Assembly (NCBI GenBank): GCA_963989385.1
Contig: OZ022500.1
Coordinates: forward strand, 22,892,460 to 22,956,459
From: Ctena decussata
Taxonomy: Eukaryota; Mollusca; Bivalvia; Lucinida; Lucinidae
Direction: 5' to 3'
DNA length: 64,000 nucleotides
Shown: in pieces, positions 37,313 to 49,226 of the stretch
Numbering within the stretch: the first letter of the stretch is position 1
How the letters are laid out: every line of letters starts with the position of its first letter
The notes under the pieces: generated by a model
Told to the model about the DNA's origin: nothing
Database searches by the model: none
The model's input: only the letters and a program-made list of their open reading frames with translations
Made by a program: the position numbers and the translations under genes

Positions 37313-38491
37313 CTTCTCATATTCCTTAGTATCCGTCCTATGATCGCTCAGTGAATCACGTCATTTAAAAGACTCAGTTTTGCTAGAGCCGGCTCTAGAT
37401 GGTGCGGCTGGTGGTGTAGTGAACAGACTCAGTCATACCGAGTCTGCTGTTTTCATTGCTATTTCTTGCTTTTCGGAACTAATTCTGCTAAATTCAGTGC
37501 TGGAGGACATGGGGATTGTTGCATAATGTTCTGACTTCTCATGAAGGCTGATTGATTGCTATACTTTCGGAGGCATAGCAGTATTTCAGTCTGAACTTAG
37601 AAGCACAGGAAAGTATGCACATATTTTTTATGCCCCCGCCATGAAATGGCGGAAGGTCATATAGGGTCATATAGAGTTTACCCCTGTCCGTGTGTGCGTT
37701 TGTGTGTAACCAGAATCATGTCTGGTCCATATCTTTGTCCTGCATGGTGGGATTTCTTTATTTGGCACGTATTTTTTTATAGAGTTTTCGGCGCTAAATA
37801 GCCTTTTTGTGCTGATGTGCCGTAAAACCCATATCACTCACTTCTTTATTTGGCACAAATGATCATCATGACGAGACGATGTGCCCCGTGCAAGAACCAT
37901 GTCGCTAGTTCAAAGGTCAAGGTCACATTCGGTACTTTTGTGCTGTCGTCAACGTTTCTGTTATATTTGCTTAATTTGCTCATTTGCAGACATAAGCCAT
38001 GCCATTTGGAGTTACAGACTGGTCGCTTCAAGGTTTGTTTTGCTTGCATATTGAAATTCACTGGAGTAACGACTGATCAGGTATGAAATGTATACTTTCG
38101 TTTGCTTCTAAGTATAACGAGAGCCTTATCGTTAAAAAAGGGAACTGACACAATCATATTTCACATCCTACTCACTTTCATCTCGCTTAAATTCCCTTGC
38201 GTTTGTCTCTTGACGCCCACCAAGAGTCCAAAATTTGCATGTTCCAACCATAAATACGCTGATAACAATTACCCACCGGGCGTAATAGGGTGGCAAGGGC
38301 CCGGCTAGCATCAAACCCCATCTTACATACCCGAGGTGGTGCCATATTTAAAACGATTGTGTTTATTTCCCAGCTTGTCTTCCATGCTTGTTGTAATTAC
38401 TCATATGTTATTGTCTATGATAGATTCCCAAAACATTACTTGGGCACTAAAACTTCGTTGGCAAATAATAGGTAGAATAGTATTTAGATCT
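37313..38491. other. No gene recognised; repeat fragment at 37628-37760
   Basis: A GCCCCCGCCATGAAATGGCGG hairpin and following GTGTGTGCGTTTGTGTG text look like the end of an interspersed repeat. Open frames around 37850-38475 have no recognisable domain. Confidence 0.4.
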
Positions 38492-38734
38492 GGCCCCAAG
38501 GTTATAAAACTTTTTTCATGCTCAGCTGAGTTGAGCATGAAATTTTACCTGCTAATAAATAGCAAATTACTGATAAGTACAGTTGTTTTCTTGCTCAGTT
38601 TGGCTGAGTATGTAATTTTCTCTGCTTATGAATATGAAAATGCCAACATTAGTTGGCATTTTCATATTTATCAGCAGAGAAAATTTCATGCTCAGCTGAG
38701 TTGAGCATGAAAAAAGTTTTATAACCTTGGGGCC
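38492..38734. mobile_element. MITE with GGCCCCAAGGTTATAAAAC termini
   Basis: TIRs GGCCCCAAGGTTATAAAACT and AGTTTTATAACCTTGGGGCC, then CATGCTCAGCTGAGTTGAGC in both arms. A central palindrome (ATGAATATGAAAATGCC / GGCATTTTCATATTTAT) makes a stable hairpin. Confidence 0.85.
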
Positions 38735-39173
38735 TGGATATTTATTTTACATAGAAAACTTTGGAGTTTCTCTGTGTCAAAACTCAGCATTTTTAAGTCG
38801 GTTTTGGTGTTTTCTGGCTCTGTCATTTTCTTCTTACATCAAAACTCATAAGCATATGACGGTCCTGAATATTGGGAGGAAGGGTTGGGGCAAACTACTC
38901 AGTTATTTATGCAGGTACATACGATATCCATTTAGACATGTTTAAGCTCTGGCTGCTCGTAAATTAAAGTTTTACGTATTACTTTATACTTACTTTATAA
39001 ACTCTAATATTTCCTCTTTGGCTCTCAAGAAGTTTACGTCTGTATGATACTGAGCCAGAAGACTCTGTCAGCTCATCTGTTGATTCGAGTATGTCAAGCT
39101 GTGATAGTCTTTCAACCTAGTATGCAGCATATTAATGTTCAAAGTATTGTTCCAAAGATTGATTTTCCCGGTA

Positions 39174-39403
39174 ATTGAGCCGCGACACGAGAAAACCAAG
39201 AAAGTGGCAAGTGCGCCCAGCGAGGACTCAAATCAGCCTTGGCATCGACCCAGTCTGATCAGAGTCTTCGATGTCGGCATGGGGTAGTTTAGACACTTAG
39301 CTACCCTTTAAACGCACAGCAAAAACTCTGACCAGACTGGGTGGATCTAAGTCTTCGCTGGGCGCGCATGCCACTTTGTTGCTTTTGTCGTGTTGCGGCT
39401 CAT
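39174..39403. mobile_element. MITE, GAGCCGCGACACGAG family, copy 2
   Basis: Ends TGAGCCGCGACACGAGAAAA and TTTTGTCGTGTTGCGGCTCA, with the family's internal CAGCGAGGACTCAAATCAGCC and CTGATCAGAGTCTTCG words. Confidence 0.85.
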
Positions 39404-39459
39404 ATTGCAATGTGAAGCCCAAGCCTACTATGAGGTACTTGTCTTTTCAAAGAGTTGGC

Positions 39460-40540
39460 TGAAACTGTCAGAGAGTGGTTTTTCCCCCTTTCCCCCCGGA
39501 GAAATGGCTATAGGAAGGACGGCTATATAGTGGATTGTCCAGACCTCATAGAGCCACTTTTCCCCCATAGTCCTTTTTCCCCCACCGGGAAATTAGCTAT
39601 TAGTGAATTTGGTTTGGCTATTGGTACTTTGCGGAACGGTACCGTAAACGGAACGGAATGGAACTGATACATTTTACGGAATTAATCGCAAATGAAATGT
39701 ATAGGTAATTCAAGGAAGGTAATAAACGTGATTAATTCCAAAAAAATCAATATGCAAATTTAGCAAACATATTTTTATAATAATCAATAATTACTAATTT
39801 AAGGAATGATAGGAGTGTGATTTTCATCGCAGATACTTATATTCGTATACATACGCTTGCAAGCTACAGGAAGATGTACGAACGGGTGCTTTGTATAGTC
39901 ATGCTTGATTTAGTAGGGAGTTCATTACATTGAAAATCATAATCGGAAGTGTATCCCAATGGGAGTCGAGCCCACGACTCGTGCATGAAAGGCGGACACT
40001 AATCCAGGCAGTACGCTGCGCGCACGCACAGATGAACGCTTGAACAAACAAAAAATTATACAAATTTATGCACACAACCACGTACACTCATATCCGTTTT
40101 TGGCTAACATGAAAAAGCAAAATGCCTACCTGTTTTCCCCAAAACAAAAATAAGACAGACTGATGGACACATGCATGCGGTTTTAGCATCAGTTTCTGTT
40201 ATCCACCGATTTTTAACAGAAATACATGTATACTCATATTTCTGTTTCAGTTATTAACCTCACTCATATAATCGGAGAAGGAGCAAATTCCACAATGTAT
40301 CGTGTTTTCCTGCACTCATATTACCAGGGGGAAAATCCACTAAAGAGGGGAAAAGCGGCTATGCAAAAACACGTATAGTAGATTTTCCCCGGGGAAAATT
40401 GGCTATAAAGTCATATTTCCGGGGGGAAATTCTACTATATAGCCATTTTTCCGGTGGGAAATTCTACTATGGAAAAATCATAGTCATTTTTCCGGGGGAA
40501 AAAACTACTAGGGGGGAAAAGCTACTCTCTGACAGAAACC
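39460..40540. mobile_element. 1.1-kb inverted-repeat element with CCCCC-rich ends
   Basis: The left end AAACTGTCAGAGAGTGGTTT and the right end AGCTACTCTCTGACAGAAAC are inverted repeats, each followed inward by runs of TTTTCCCCC/GGGGGAAAA and GGCTATA words. The interior is AT-rich. A minus-strand tRNA-like block (about 39945-40040, B-box-like GGGCTCGACTCC) lies inside and may be a SINE head. Confidence 0.65.
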
Positions 40541-40844
40541 GGAGGTTGATAACAATAGTATTCTCAAAGAAAATTTCTCGCCACCTCTTAGAACAGACAG
40601 ATGCAATCGGTTAGGTGGAGGTGTCATAATATAAGTTAGAGATTCTGTTACATCTAAGCGCCGTAGTGATTTGGACGTTCGTGGACTAGAAGCTGCATGT
40701 ATGGGTTGAGATACTGGTTTTAGTTGATTGACTGATTGATGTCTTTATTTCCTCCAGGACTGGAGAGCAAAAACATGACAAATATTTACAAAAACAAGAC
40801 ATTAAATACGTTTAATCTAATCTATCGGCGTTTGCGCTTATAGA

Positions 40845-40970
40845 GTAGCTAAGGGTCTAAGCTAGCGGGCAGCGAAGATTCTGGTCAGACTGGGCGAATG
40901 CCCAGGCTGATTTGAATCTTAGCTGGGCGCACATGCCGCTTTGCCAAGATTTTGTCACGTCGCGGCTCAG
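40845..40970. mobile_element. MITE, GAGCCGCGACACGAG family, 3' half (copy 3)
   Basis: Starts within the internal region (AGAGTAGCTAAGGGTCTAAGC) and ends at the intact right TIR (TTGTCACGTCGCGGCTCA). The left half is missing. Confidence 0.7.
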
Positions 40971-42002
40971 TTATTAGAGAGGCAACTCATTTGACTGAAA
41001 ATTCTTCCTTCTTATTATATAGATAGATCTGATTCTGTAATTCTGCAAACATACTAGCTAATGGCGTGGGCATCCGTTTTTACCTGATCAAATAAGGTAT
41101 TACTGTCCGACATTAGTACTTCACAAGTTTTTACGCCCAACAAGCAAAACTTTTAACAAAAAAAAATGGAGTTATTCGCAAGCAGACTTTTATAAGTAAC
41201 GCAGTCTTTTGTCGCGACTAGATTTTGAAAACAATATGTGACAGTTTTAGAATCAATCAAATACAAATATTGTCGATAATATTAAGCATAACTGATGCAG
41301 GTGACCAAGCCATTCCCAATGAAATGGTTATACCATCAGCTCTACTGACTATCCCCGTATAACATCAGTGGCTCTTATCGGTGAACATACAGCATAGGAA
41401 AATATATCAGAAAACGCAATCGCACTTATATAATATGTAAACGAACGTCTACCACAGGGCTTGAAGTTACGACTTTGAAACACTTCAAAATGTCAAAACT
41501 TGGAAAGTTCATATATCATTTGAAAATTATAATATACAGTAATATTGTAAAGTGTTGGGGTATTGGACACTTTGGATGACAAGATTTAGAAATGTTTCTA
41601 CGCTAGAACGTCAAGCTCCTGTGATCAAACGATCACTACTGGAATAAGTTTAAATTAGTTGTTGGTGTGATCAGAAATTACTCGAAAAATATTGAGTATA
41701 TTTCAAACAGCGGAAATGCAAGTACTAAATTATTCTTGAAACTCTCTGAGGAAGTTCTAAGTTTGAAAAGACACTCATATAAAATTCCTATATCTTAACT
41801 TGCGGTGAAATGCAGAGAATGATATTGAAAAAAAATCTCTTCTCAGAGGGCAGTAAATGGTGCGAACAAACATTGTCCACGGCAGGTTCCTGTCCAGAAT
41901 AGTACTCTATTTTCATTAAATACTACGACGCAACAGTTCAAGATTTGAATGCGACTAAAGCATGTGGCTTACTGTCAAATCATGTTACTTATGCCATTGT
42001 AT

Positions 42003-42142
42003 CTGAGGCGTGACACGACAGAGCAAGCAAGGTGGTATATGCGCCCAGCGAAGACTCAGATAAGTCTGGATGGCTGCCCAGGCTGAGCTGAGTCTTGGCT
42101 GGGCGCATGCCACTTTGTTGGTTTTCTCGTGTCACGGCTCAA
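42003..42142. mobile_element. MITE, GAGCCGCGACACGAG family, short internal-deletion copy (copy 4)
   Basis: Both TIRs are present (TGAGGCGTGACACGACAGAG and TTTTCTCGTGTCACGGCTCA) but the middle is deleted, leaving 140 bases. Confidence 0.8.
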
Positions 42143-43320
42143 TTATGTATGTAAATCATAGTTGAACACTTCTAAAGCCGCAATGAAACCTTAACAGCTC
42201 CAGATTCAAAGAGGTTTCTAACATAGTAAGCCAGCCTTAACCTTTAAGGGTAGGCCTCTTTTACAGGGAAGCCAATACTACATCCAAAAAGCTCAATACT
42301 AGACTTTTGTCTGCCGAAGCTGTTAAGAATTTTTTTTCTACTTGCCCCTCTCTGATACTTTTGTACCTGACTCAACATCTTCAAGATGTTGAGAGTCAGG
42401 AGTTTAACATATATTAAAGATTTTAGAGACAAAAATGTTACATATGAATACATGGCCGCGAAGAGAATTTCCAACATCTTCGACAGAAATCAGTCTAACT
42501 CAACACTTCCCTTTGAAGAAGATGTCGGAAAACGTGGATATGAATCAATTCGCCCAATATTAAAGTGCTCCCTTAATTTAAGTAAAAAGTATGCAAAGAC
42601 CAGGAACTGAAACAATCAAAATCCAAATCCAGCCCTCAAACCATAGTTGGAAACAACTAAGATTACAAATAATCAAGATACAGAGAACATATGGCCAACC
42701 GAGTGAGCAGCTTGTTCCCAAAAGGTGGCCACTCAGCAACCCAAACCGAACCAAAAATAATAAGAACATACATAAGGTAAAACATCACAGAAACTCTGAC
42801 ACCAAAAACAGGCAACAGAGAACCACAACAGAACTACCGCCTTGGAACGGTCAGTAATGAATTACTGGGGGGCTTAAATCGATTTTACAGGCCCAACCTC
42901 ACCCTCAGTTTCTGAAGTGGTACAAAACATTTAGTTGGTAGTTCGGTTCGCATGATAACCCTCTAACTCGTCAATGAATCATCACGGTAAACACATAAAT
43001 CAAATTTCAACACCATGAAGAAGCAAAGACGAGGACTCAACAGATACAACGGGCCGTCTGACAGGTGGAGATCCCTGTCCTGCCAAACGACCCCACTGGA
43101 AATCTGAAGCAAAAGAAGGTCACCAGTTGAGCCCCGGTGGACCAAGCAACAGACAAAAAGGCTTCGGTCCCAACCAACTAAAATATATAGCTTTAGGTCG
43201 GGGCCATCATAGAGTCTGACGACCGATCCCCCGGTGTGCAATTAAAGAGTGCAGCAAAGTTATCAACCGTGATTGGGTCTATTAAGAAATGCAGGTAGCT
43301 TGGTGTATATTGAACTTTTG
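42143..43320. other. No gene recognised
   Basis: A frame at 42386-42610 (74 codons) and one at 42591-42857 have no family resemblance, splice context or repeat match that I can support. Confidence 0.35.
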
Positions 43321-43577
43321 TCAGTTTAGAACAGCACAATCCCTGGAATAGTATTCGACTTCTGTATGGTACATGTAGTCTGTCGGACTAGTCACTGGTG
43401 TTTCAAATGTTATCATACATCTCATGTCGTATGGGTTATAGTTGAAACCAGGACAGTTGAAGTCTAGGCATATGTTCATACACTGGATAAAAGAAGTCCC
43501 CTCATAATATATGCCCTCAGGATCGGCTAAAATTCTGTTGTAGTATTGTGTGAAAGTTGAACCATAAAATAGGCATC
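43321..43577 (-). CDS. Gene B exon 3: C-terminal PAN/apple-like module
   Basis: No long ATG-initiated frame marks this exon. The acceptor TTTTTTCTCTTCAG ends at 43578 and the exon opens in phase 1: split codon + TGC CTA TTT TAT GGT TCA. It reads CLFYGSTFTQYYN, then CMNICLDFNCPGFNYNPYDM, RCMITFETPVTSPTDY and YYSRDC, and stops at TGA (43321-43323). Motif order equals the exons at 12888-13150 and 54159-54406. Joined with 46849-47151 and 48881-49196, phases agree and give 291 residues. Secreted by its signal peptide; the ligand is unknown. Confidence 0.8.
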
Positions 43578-43662
43578 CTGAAGAGAAAAAAATCAGTTTA
43601 CATAAATTATTACGATATATTTACGGAGAGCTAAACAAATGCGAAAAATCACATACACTCCT

Positions 43663-43877
43663 GGGGCCGTATTTATAAAATGACTTAAGTGGTTGCTATG
43701 ATGTTGCTAGGGCTTAATTTCTATGAAGGAGATTCCCTACAACTACGAAATTTGCTCTGGAGGAACAGTCTTTTTTCCTCCAGAGCAAATTTCATAGTTG
43801 TAGGGAATCTCCTTCATAGAAATGTAGCCTTAGCAACAGCATAGCAACGACTTAAGTCGTTTTATAAATACGGCCCC
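43663..43877. mobile_element. Hairpin MITE, GGGGCCGTATTTATAAAACGAC family, copy 2
   Basis: TIRs GGGGCCGTATTTATAAAATG and CGTTTTATAAATACGGCCCC. The core GGAGGAACAGTC..TTTCCTCCAGAGC is palindromic. It lies in intron 2 of gene B, 86 bases before the exon 3 acceptor; a longer copy is at 16057-16352. Confidence 0.9.
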
Positions 43878-43964
43878 AGCGCTATTCATTTTGCACAAAA
43901 ACTTAATCCCTCACATTTTCATGACGTCATAGAAAAAGAAGTATTTGCTTCATACTTAAAAGGA

Positions 43965-44379
43965 AGGCTGAGGCTATTTACACTGTACTGTAAATAGCGA
44001 GAAAAAAACGTAAAATGGCTGTTGACAGTTGACTGTAAATAGCAAAAAAACACACCTTAAAATGGCTTTTTACAGTTAATTGTCAATAGCCAGAAAACGT
44101 TAAAATGGCTATTTATAGTTGACTGTAGCTAGCCAAATAAATGCTAAAATGGCTATTTACAATCATTTTATCATTTAAGCTTGAGTTCAGTTCCATTACT
44201 GGTTGCTGCACAGTCATAATAAATTATTCCTGGTCGTTCTGGCCCAGGTGTTAAAGTTCTAGAATCAGTCTAAAGGATGCGGGTTCGGTGACTTCAGCCA
44301 GGACGTAATTTCACATCTTAGCCTGTCTGCTTATCATCATTCACCCATTCATTCCAACCGCCTCCCCCAACCCCCCCCC

Positions 44380-44411
<32 letters not shown>

Positions 44412-44554
44412 GAAGACTGAAATACTGTTTAAAGTAATTCTTATCATTATTTCTCCCATTACTGAAATTCTGCTGAAAGCCTCCGTGCATCTTTAATTAC
44501 ATGTAACTATTTATCGTTGCTGGCTTGGTTTGAGTTTTACGGTAGAGCCGTCTT

Positions 44555-44598
<44 letters not shown>

Positions 44599-44945
44599 AA
44601 CAGGACCAATGCGACTAAAAATTATCTAAGCAACCCCATCCCGTACTTGCTGCTGATTTCTTTCATTTGGGTTCTTTCCTCTAAATGGATTTACCTAGAT
44701 CAGTATATAATATGTCAGAAACAAGAACAACAACTCTCACTTTCATGATGGTTGAGTTCTTGCTCCTATATCAAGAACAACAAATACGATCATTTGAAAA
44801 CTCGCTATTTACAGTTAACTGTAAATAGCCAAAACCGTTAATATGGCTTTTGACAGTTAACAGCAAATAGCCATTTTGACGTTTTTGGCTATTTACAGTT
44901 ACTTGTAAATAGCCGTTTTAACGTGTGTGTTCAGTGACCTATAAA
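43965..44945. repeat. GGCTATTTACAGTTAACTGTAAATAGCC repeat clusters and microsatellites
   Basis: Inverted and direct copies of GCTATTTACAGT/ACTGTAAATAGC recur in two clusters (43965-44170 and 44805-44930). Further words are near 46317-46345, and 54460-54530 is a weak relative. Between them lie a C-run of more than 20 with CACACACAC (about 44370-44410) and a (GA)n tract at 44559-44595. Confidence 0.75.
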
Positions 44946-44989
44946 TACAGTGACTCGCGTCTTCACCTTTCGGTCCAAAGAGGCGTGTC

Positions 44990-45870
44990 GCGCATGCGTC
45001 TGCAGCGCCTCCTACCGGAGCGCCATTTTTAATACCAGCTGAAAAAGCTTGAATTTCTGTCAAAAGTTAACGGCGTGCATCGCCCATTTTATCGGTGTTT
45101 TCATAGTGAAATTATTATGCAACGATAAGGTAAGCTTTGAATTTTATAATGATGTATTAGAATATAAGTTTTGTGATAATTTTGCTTGGTTTTGGAGCTC
45201 ATTTTTAACGATGTAAATTGAGAAACATTCGTCATTCGAAAGAAAATGGCGACGCCGCCGTATAAACCATCACTTCTTTTACGATGTACTCCGTCGCGAA
45301 TAAGGTTTGAGGTAATATTTTAGCATTAGGAAACGGAAGGGGAAGGACCAAAATGTTGTTTAATATCATTTTCATCACAATTATCTACTATTATGATGGT
45401 CTTATGACAGTATAAAAATATGCTTATTTAGGAAAGTAGCGAAAATCGGCAAATCAGGATGTTCAAAACCCCACTCCCCCGTTTTTGAATAAGGCTCCCG
45501 AAAAAACTATTTTTGAGCCTCGAAATGATATTTTTCATAAAGTTGAATGCCTTGTTAATTGTTTGAGTGCTATTTTATGCAATTTCGTGCCGATTCAATG
45601 GGTCAAAATAATCTTAAAATAAAACTTGTTTTTCACAGTTTTCGCCATACAACAATGAGTTCAGAGGGTCGGTTAGTTATGCATTGAAGAATTGTCACAC
45701 CAATAAAAATTAACCCCAAAACCAAGCAAAATAATCACAAAACTTACTATTCTAATACATCATCATAAAATTCAAAGCTTACCTTAACGTTGAATAGTAA
45801 TTTGATTACGTAAACATTAATGAAATGGGCGATTCACGTCGATAATTTCTGATAGAAATTCCAACCCACT
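44990..45870. repeat. Inverted duplication with splice-donor-like arms
   Basis: Left arm 45051-45215 and right arm 45700-45863 are imperfect reverse complements (shared core: CGCCCATTT, AAGGTAAGCTTTGAATTTTAT, GATGTATTAGAATA, TTTTGCTTGGTTTTGG). The left arm is preceded by GC-rich sequence with GCGCATGCG. AAGGTAAG in both arms resembles a 5' splice site. The spacer holds a short ATG frame starting ATGGCGACGCCGCCG (45246) and running to GAG|GTAATA. It could be a host first exon and promoter or a repeat; undecided. Confidence 0.5.
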
Positions 45871-46848
45871 CAGTTTAATTAAAACCTATGTCACTGACTT
45901 ACTTCAATTTTCAATGCATGCATATTCTCCTAAGTAAGAGAGAGTCAAGATCAAAATCCTAATCCAAATCGTAATTTAAAAAAAGTTTCCCGTATTAATA
46001 TTGAAAAGCCCTCCAGCCCGTTTTTTTTTTTTTTTTAACTACGTCAAGTAAAACTACCGTATAAAAACTTGGCAAGTTTGGTATCAAAATTTCGGAAATT
46101 GAGTACACAATTTAACGCAAAAGTTTGTAAGAACACATGATTTATACAGATAAAATAAAACAATGATAATATTAAAATATTTCTAGATGCGAAATAAGCG
46201 ATCGATAGAATTATCGATTTTTTCAGCCACTCACCTGTCCAGCGGCACGACAAGCGTCTATTGGAAAAATACTTAAATTTAACTGGAGATGCGAGTCACT
46301 CTAATATATAGGTCATTTTGCTATTTACAGTCTGTAAATAGCCACTCCGTAAAAGGAAATCATTTCGTACTTTAGAAAATGCTGAACTTCTTGATCATGG
46401 TTCTTTTTATACCAAAACTGAAAATTTTGGTTCTATTCCACCTGAATGACGGCACTGCTTTTCGTTCAATAATCAATGATGATTCAGTGTAGATTCAACG
46501 TGAGGCTTCTTAGGGGGAAGAAGAGTGGACAATTCTTTTCCCTGTAAGAGTAGACTCCACTGGTAAAGGGAGCCGTGTACCACGGAAGCCAGTTTATTAT
46601 TAGAGATGTTTTCCTTGAAAAAGATGGTGGAACCACGGAAATATATCCATAAACTTGAAACATATCATAAGATGGACTTGCGATTTTTAAACTGTAACAA
46701 TATCTAGCATGAAACCTAAACAAGTGACTTTTGTTATACTCTAAATAAAGTTGATCGCAGAATGACAATATTGATACTTTAGACTTTCATACTGTATGGT
46801 CTTAACTGGTCCGACTTCTTTAAAAAGGAGTATTTAACAGTTGATTAC

Positions 46849-47151
46849 CATCTGTGCAGGTAAATCCCTGAAAGTTTAGGCTGTACCCAGCGTCACACTC
46901 ACAAAAGAAGAACAAACAAATGGTATTGGTACCAACACAGTCAGTATCATCAGAACATGGCATGCCATAATTTGTATTCGGGAATGTTATCGCTGTCGGG
47001 AGTGTTAGTGCCGCCGTTGTTGTTACTGGCGGTTCCGGCGTTGTTGTTGTTGACGCTGTTGTTACTGGCGGTTCCGTTGTTGTTACTGGTGGTTCCGTTG
47101 TTGTTGATGAACCCGTTGTTGATGCTGCTGATGTTGAAGATGTTACCGCAG
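46849..47151 (-). CDS. Gene B exon 2: Thr/Pro-rich linker and EB/EGF-like module
   Basis: Phase-1 acceptor (TATATTGCAG at 47152) and phase-1 donor (GGTAATC at 46844-46849). The first ~55 residues are T/S/P-rich with repeats of TTTEPPVTTTEPPV, a likely O-glycosylated stalk built on a GTT/ACC trinucleotide expansion. The last ~40 residues form a cysteine module: CSDDTDCVGTNTICLFFFC, CECDAGYSL and CTDG, the layout of EB or EGF-like domains. The equivalent exon of gene A lacks the stalk. Length divisible by three, so the cassette can be lost or gained in frame. Confidence 0.8.
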
Positions 47152-47429
47152 CTGCAATATAAAACAGAAAAGCGGTAGGCATGCAGCCACAGCGTAGGAA
47201 CGGGAGTGTATAGTTTTCCTAGCTTCAAGCTTTTTATACAGCCATTTGGGATTGCTTCTGGTTAGCAACCAAAATGATATATCATAAATGTCCGAACTTA
47301 ACAGTCATGAATGTAGGTCTATGATATAATTATCATGAAAAAACATGATCCAAAACTTACTCGAAATTTCTGTTTCAGACTAAACTGAAAAGCACGCAAT
47401 ATAAATTTCCGTTCGTGTACTGTACTGTG

Positions 47430-47520
47430 ATAACATTATGAACGTTGTATTGACTAACGTCAATGCAACACCATGACGTTGTGTCGACGTTGACCAGTAC
47501 GGTGTGTGCCTGCTGGGTGG
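47430..47520. repeat. GACGTT-rich MITE fragment (CCTGCTGGG end)
   Basis: Repeats of TTGACTAACGTCA, GACGTTGTGTCGACGTTG and a terminal GTGTGTGCCTGCTGGG, matching one end of the element at 10905-11015. Confidence 0.6.
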
Positions 47521-48268
47521 CAGCGTGAGGAAATTTAAGATGCGGAGATATTTAGAAAATGAGCAAAGAAGCTGAAATGATTTTTACAGATTATTTAGTT
47601 AAATAAATTGAAAACAAACGTGAATTTAATAAAGAAAACTAGAACTTTCGTGCAAACAGGATTATATAGAACTTTATTTACAGTACTATGAATGTAAAAT
47701 TTGAAAGATTATAAAATAATGTCGAGAAAATGAAAAAAAAAATGAATTACACGTAATGAGTAAATAAATAAATAAAAATGTATTTAAGAATGAAAAACTA
47801 AATAAGCTTGGGACAGAAATTTGACTTTAATCGAATGTGATCTTTTGCAGTTGTATATAGTTATTAATCTCTCAATTCTGTTATTTAAAGCTGTGTAGCA
47901 CTCTCAGATGAGTGTATAGCTTATTAAAATACAGTGTAGTAAACACTAATTTAGTGTTGGTCGACGTTTCCAGCCAATGAGACAGCACAGACTTCCAAAA
48001 GTTTACAGGTAAGATAAACGATAACACCTCCATTATTTTCTTCTTTTTTTTTTTGCAATTTTTACGAAGAGAGACCATTTTCATGACTTCCGTTTGCTTC
48101 CCTGGATGACAAAAACTTCGCAAAAGGGATCTACACTTAAAAGAAATTATTTGCTTCAATATTTTTTCTTTAAGAGTTGACCCGACCCACTCACCCGTAC
48201 ACTCATTTCCCACCGACATAAGAGGGCAAGAAAAGAAAGTTTCAAATGTTGCTTCCAATGAAAGTATA
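47521..48268. other. Gene B intron 1, no further exon recognised
   Basis: AT-rich intronic sequence. A minus frame at 47881-48258 is open but has no domain and no splice context. Confidence 0.45.
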
Positions 48269-48506
48269 TGAGCCGCGACGCGAGAAAACCAACAATGTGG
48301 TTGTGCGTCCAGCGCAGACTCAGATCAGCCTGGGGATCAGACCAGTACGATCAGACTCTTCTCTAAGCTTCAAAGCGTAGCTAAGAGTCTAAGCTACCTC
48401 CATGCGGACAGCGAAGACTCTGATCAGAATGGGTGGATGCCCAGGTTGATCCGAGTCTGCGCTGGGCGCACAACCACATTGTTGGTTTTGTCGTGTCGCG
48501 GCTCAT
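48269..48506. mobile_element. MITE, GAGCCGCGACACGAG family, copy 5
   Basis: Full-length member: TGAGCCGCGACGCGAGAAAA to TTTTGTCGTGTCGCGGCTCA, with the internal GACTCAGATCAGCCTGG and GCAGACAGTGAAGACTC-type words. In intron 1 of gene B. Confidence 0.9.
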
Positions 48507-48606
48507 ATCATTCACCTTAATTATCTTCAAGATATCAGCTACTGCATTAGAGACAGCTTAAATAATTAATTAAACTTGTATGACTTTTGTTTTTATTCTG
48601 ATAATT

Positions 48607-48820
48607 CAGTCAACTCTCGATATCTCAAGTCAAATTTAATTTCAAACTACTGATATCTCAAAGTAAATTTTCTGGTTCCAGAAAATTTACTTTGTGATAT
48701 CAGTAGTTTGAGATACGAAGAGTTGACAAGTAAAGAAAAATGGAATTATGTCCTAACTATATCCTTTGATATAAGAGGGTACTTTGAGATATCAATAATC
48801 GAGATATCGAGAGTTGACTG
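48607..48820. mobile_element. MITE with CAGTCAACTCTCGATATCTC termini (pogo/Tigger-like)
   Basis: TIRs CAGTCAACTCTCGATATCTC and GAGATATCGAGAGTTGACTG, with a second inner pair (AAACTACTGATATCTCAAAG / CTTTGTGATATCAGTAGTTT). CAGTCAACTCTCG-type ends are characteristic of pogo-class Tc1/mariner elements. In intron 1 of gene B. Confidence 0.8.
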
Positions 48821-48880
48821 TATGTGCATTCTTGTTGGTTGGAAATGACAGTTTAACATTAAAAAGATGTAATAACGTAC

Positions 48881-49196
48881 CTGTTGCAATAAAATACTTT
48901 GTCCCGCCTTCCTCTAAACACCCCGTAAAATTATTCAGTATGAACTCACATCCCAAGCATATTCCAGCAGGCTTATAGAAAAAACTTTGACACCCAGCTT
49001 CACTAAAACATCTTCCAGAGCACTCCAGAAGACTACGAGTCTGGCCGAGGTCAACTATAGCCACAGAAGCACAAAATTTATTTTGAATATCTCCACTCTT
49101 TACAAAACTTGGTATACATACTCTAACCTCGAATAAGTTTGTGACAATCCATAAAAAGAGGAAAATAAAATGATACATTAACTTTTCTATGTCCAT
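48881..49196 (-). CDS. Gene B exon 1: signal peptide and PAN/apple-like module
   Basis: I start at the ATG at 49194-49196, because the exon is then 316 nt, exactly the length of the gene A exon 1; an upstream ATG in frame (49226) is possible. Hydrophobic signal peptide (LMYHFIFLFLWIV), then CIPSFVKSGDIQNKFC, VAIVDLGQTRSLLECSG, CQSFFYKPAGICLGC and KYF. It has eight cysteines after the signal, spaced as in PAN/apple modules. The donor is G|GTACGT at 48876-48881, phase 1. A secreted or extracellular protein. Confidence 0.85.
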
Positions 49197-49226
49197 TTTA
49201 CATGTATGCATTTTTGTGATTTTCAT

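Noticed and set aside
37850..38475. Four short overlapping open frames
   Set aside because: Both strands are open, with no domain and no splice context.
39945..40040. tRNA-like block on the minus strand
   Set aside because: The B-box-like GGGCTCGACTCC is plausible but the acceptor stem does not pair; more likely a SINE head or chance.
46957..47178. Leucine-rich plus-strand frame
   Set aside because: It is the complement of the Thr/Pro-coding trinucleotide repeats in gene B exon 2, where phases and cysteines support the minus strand.
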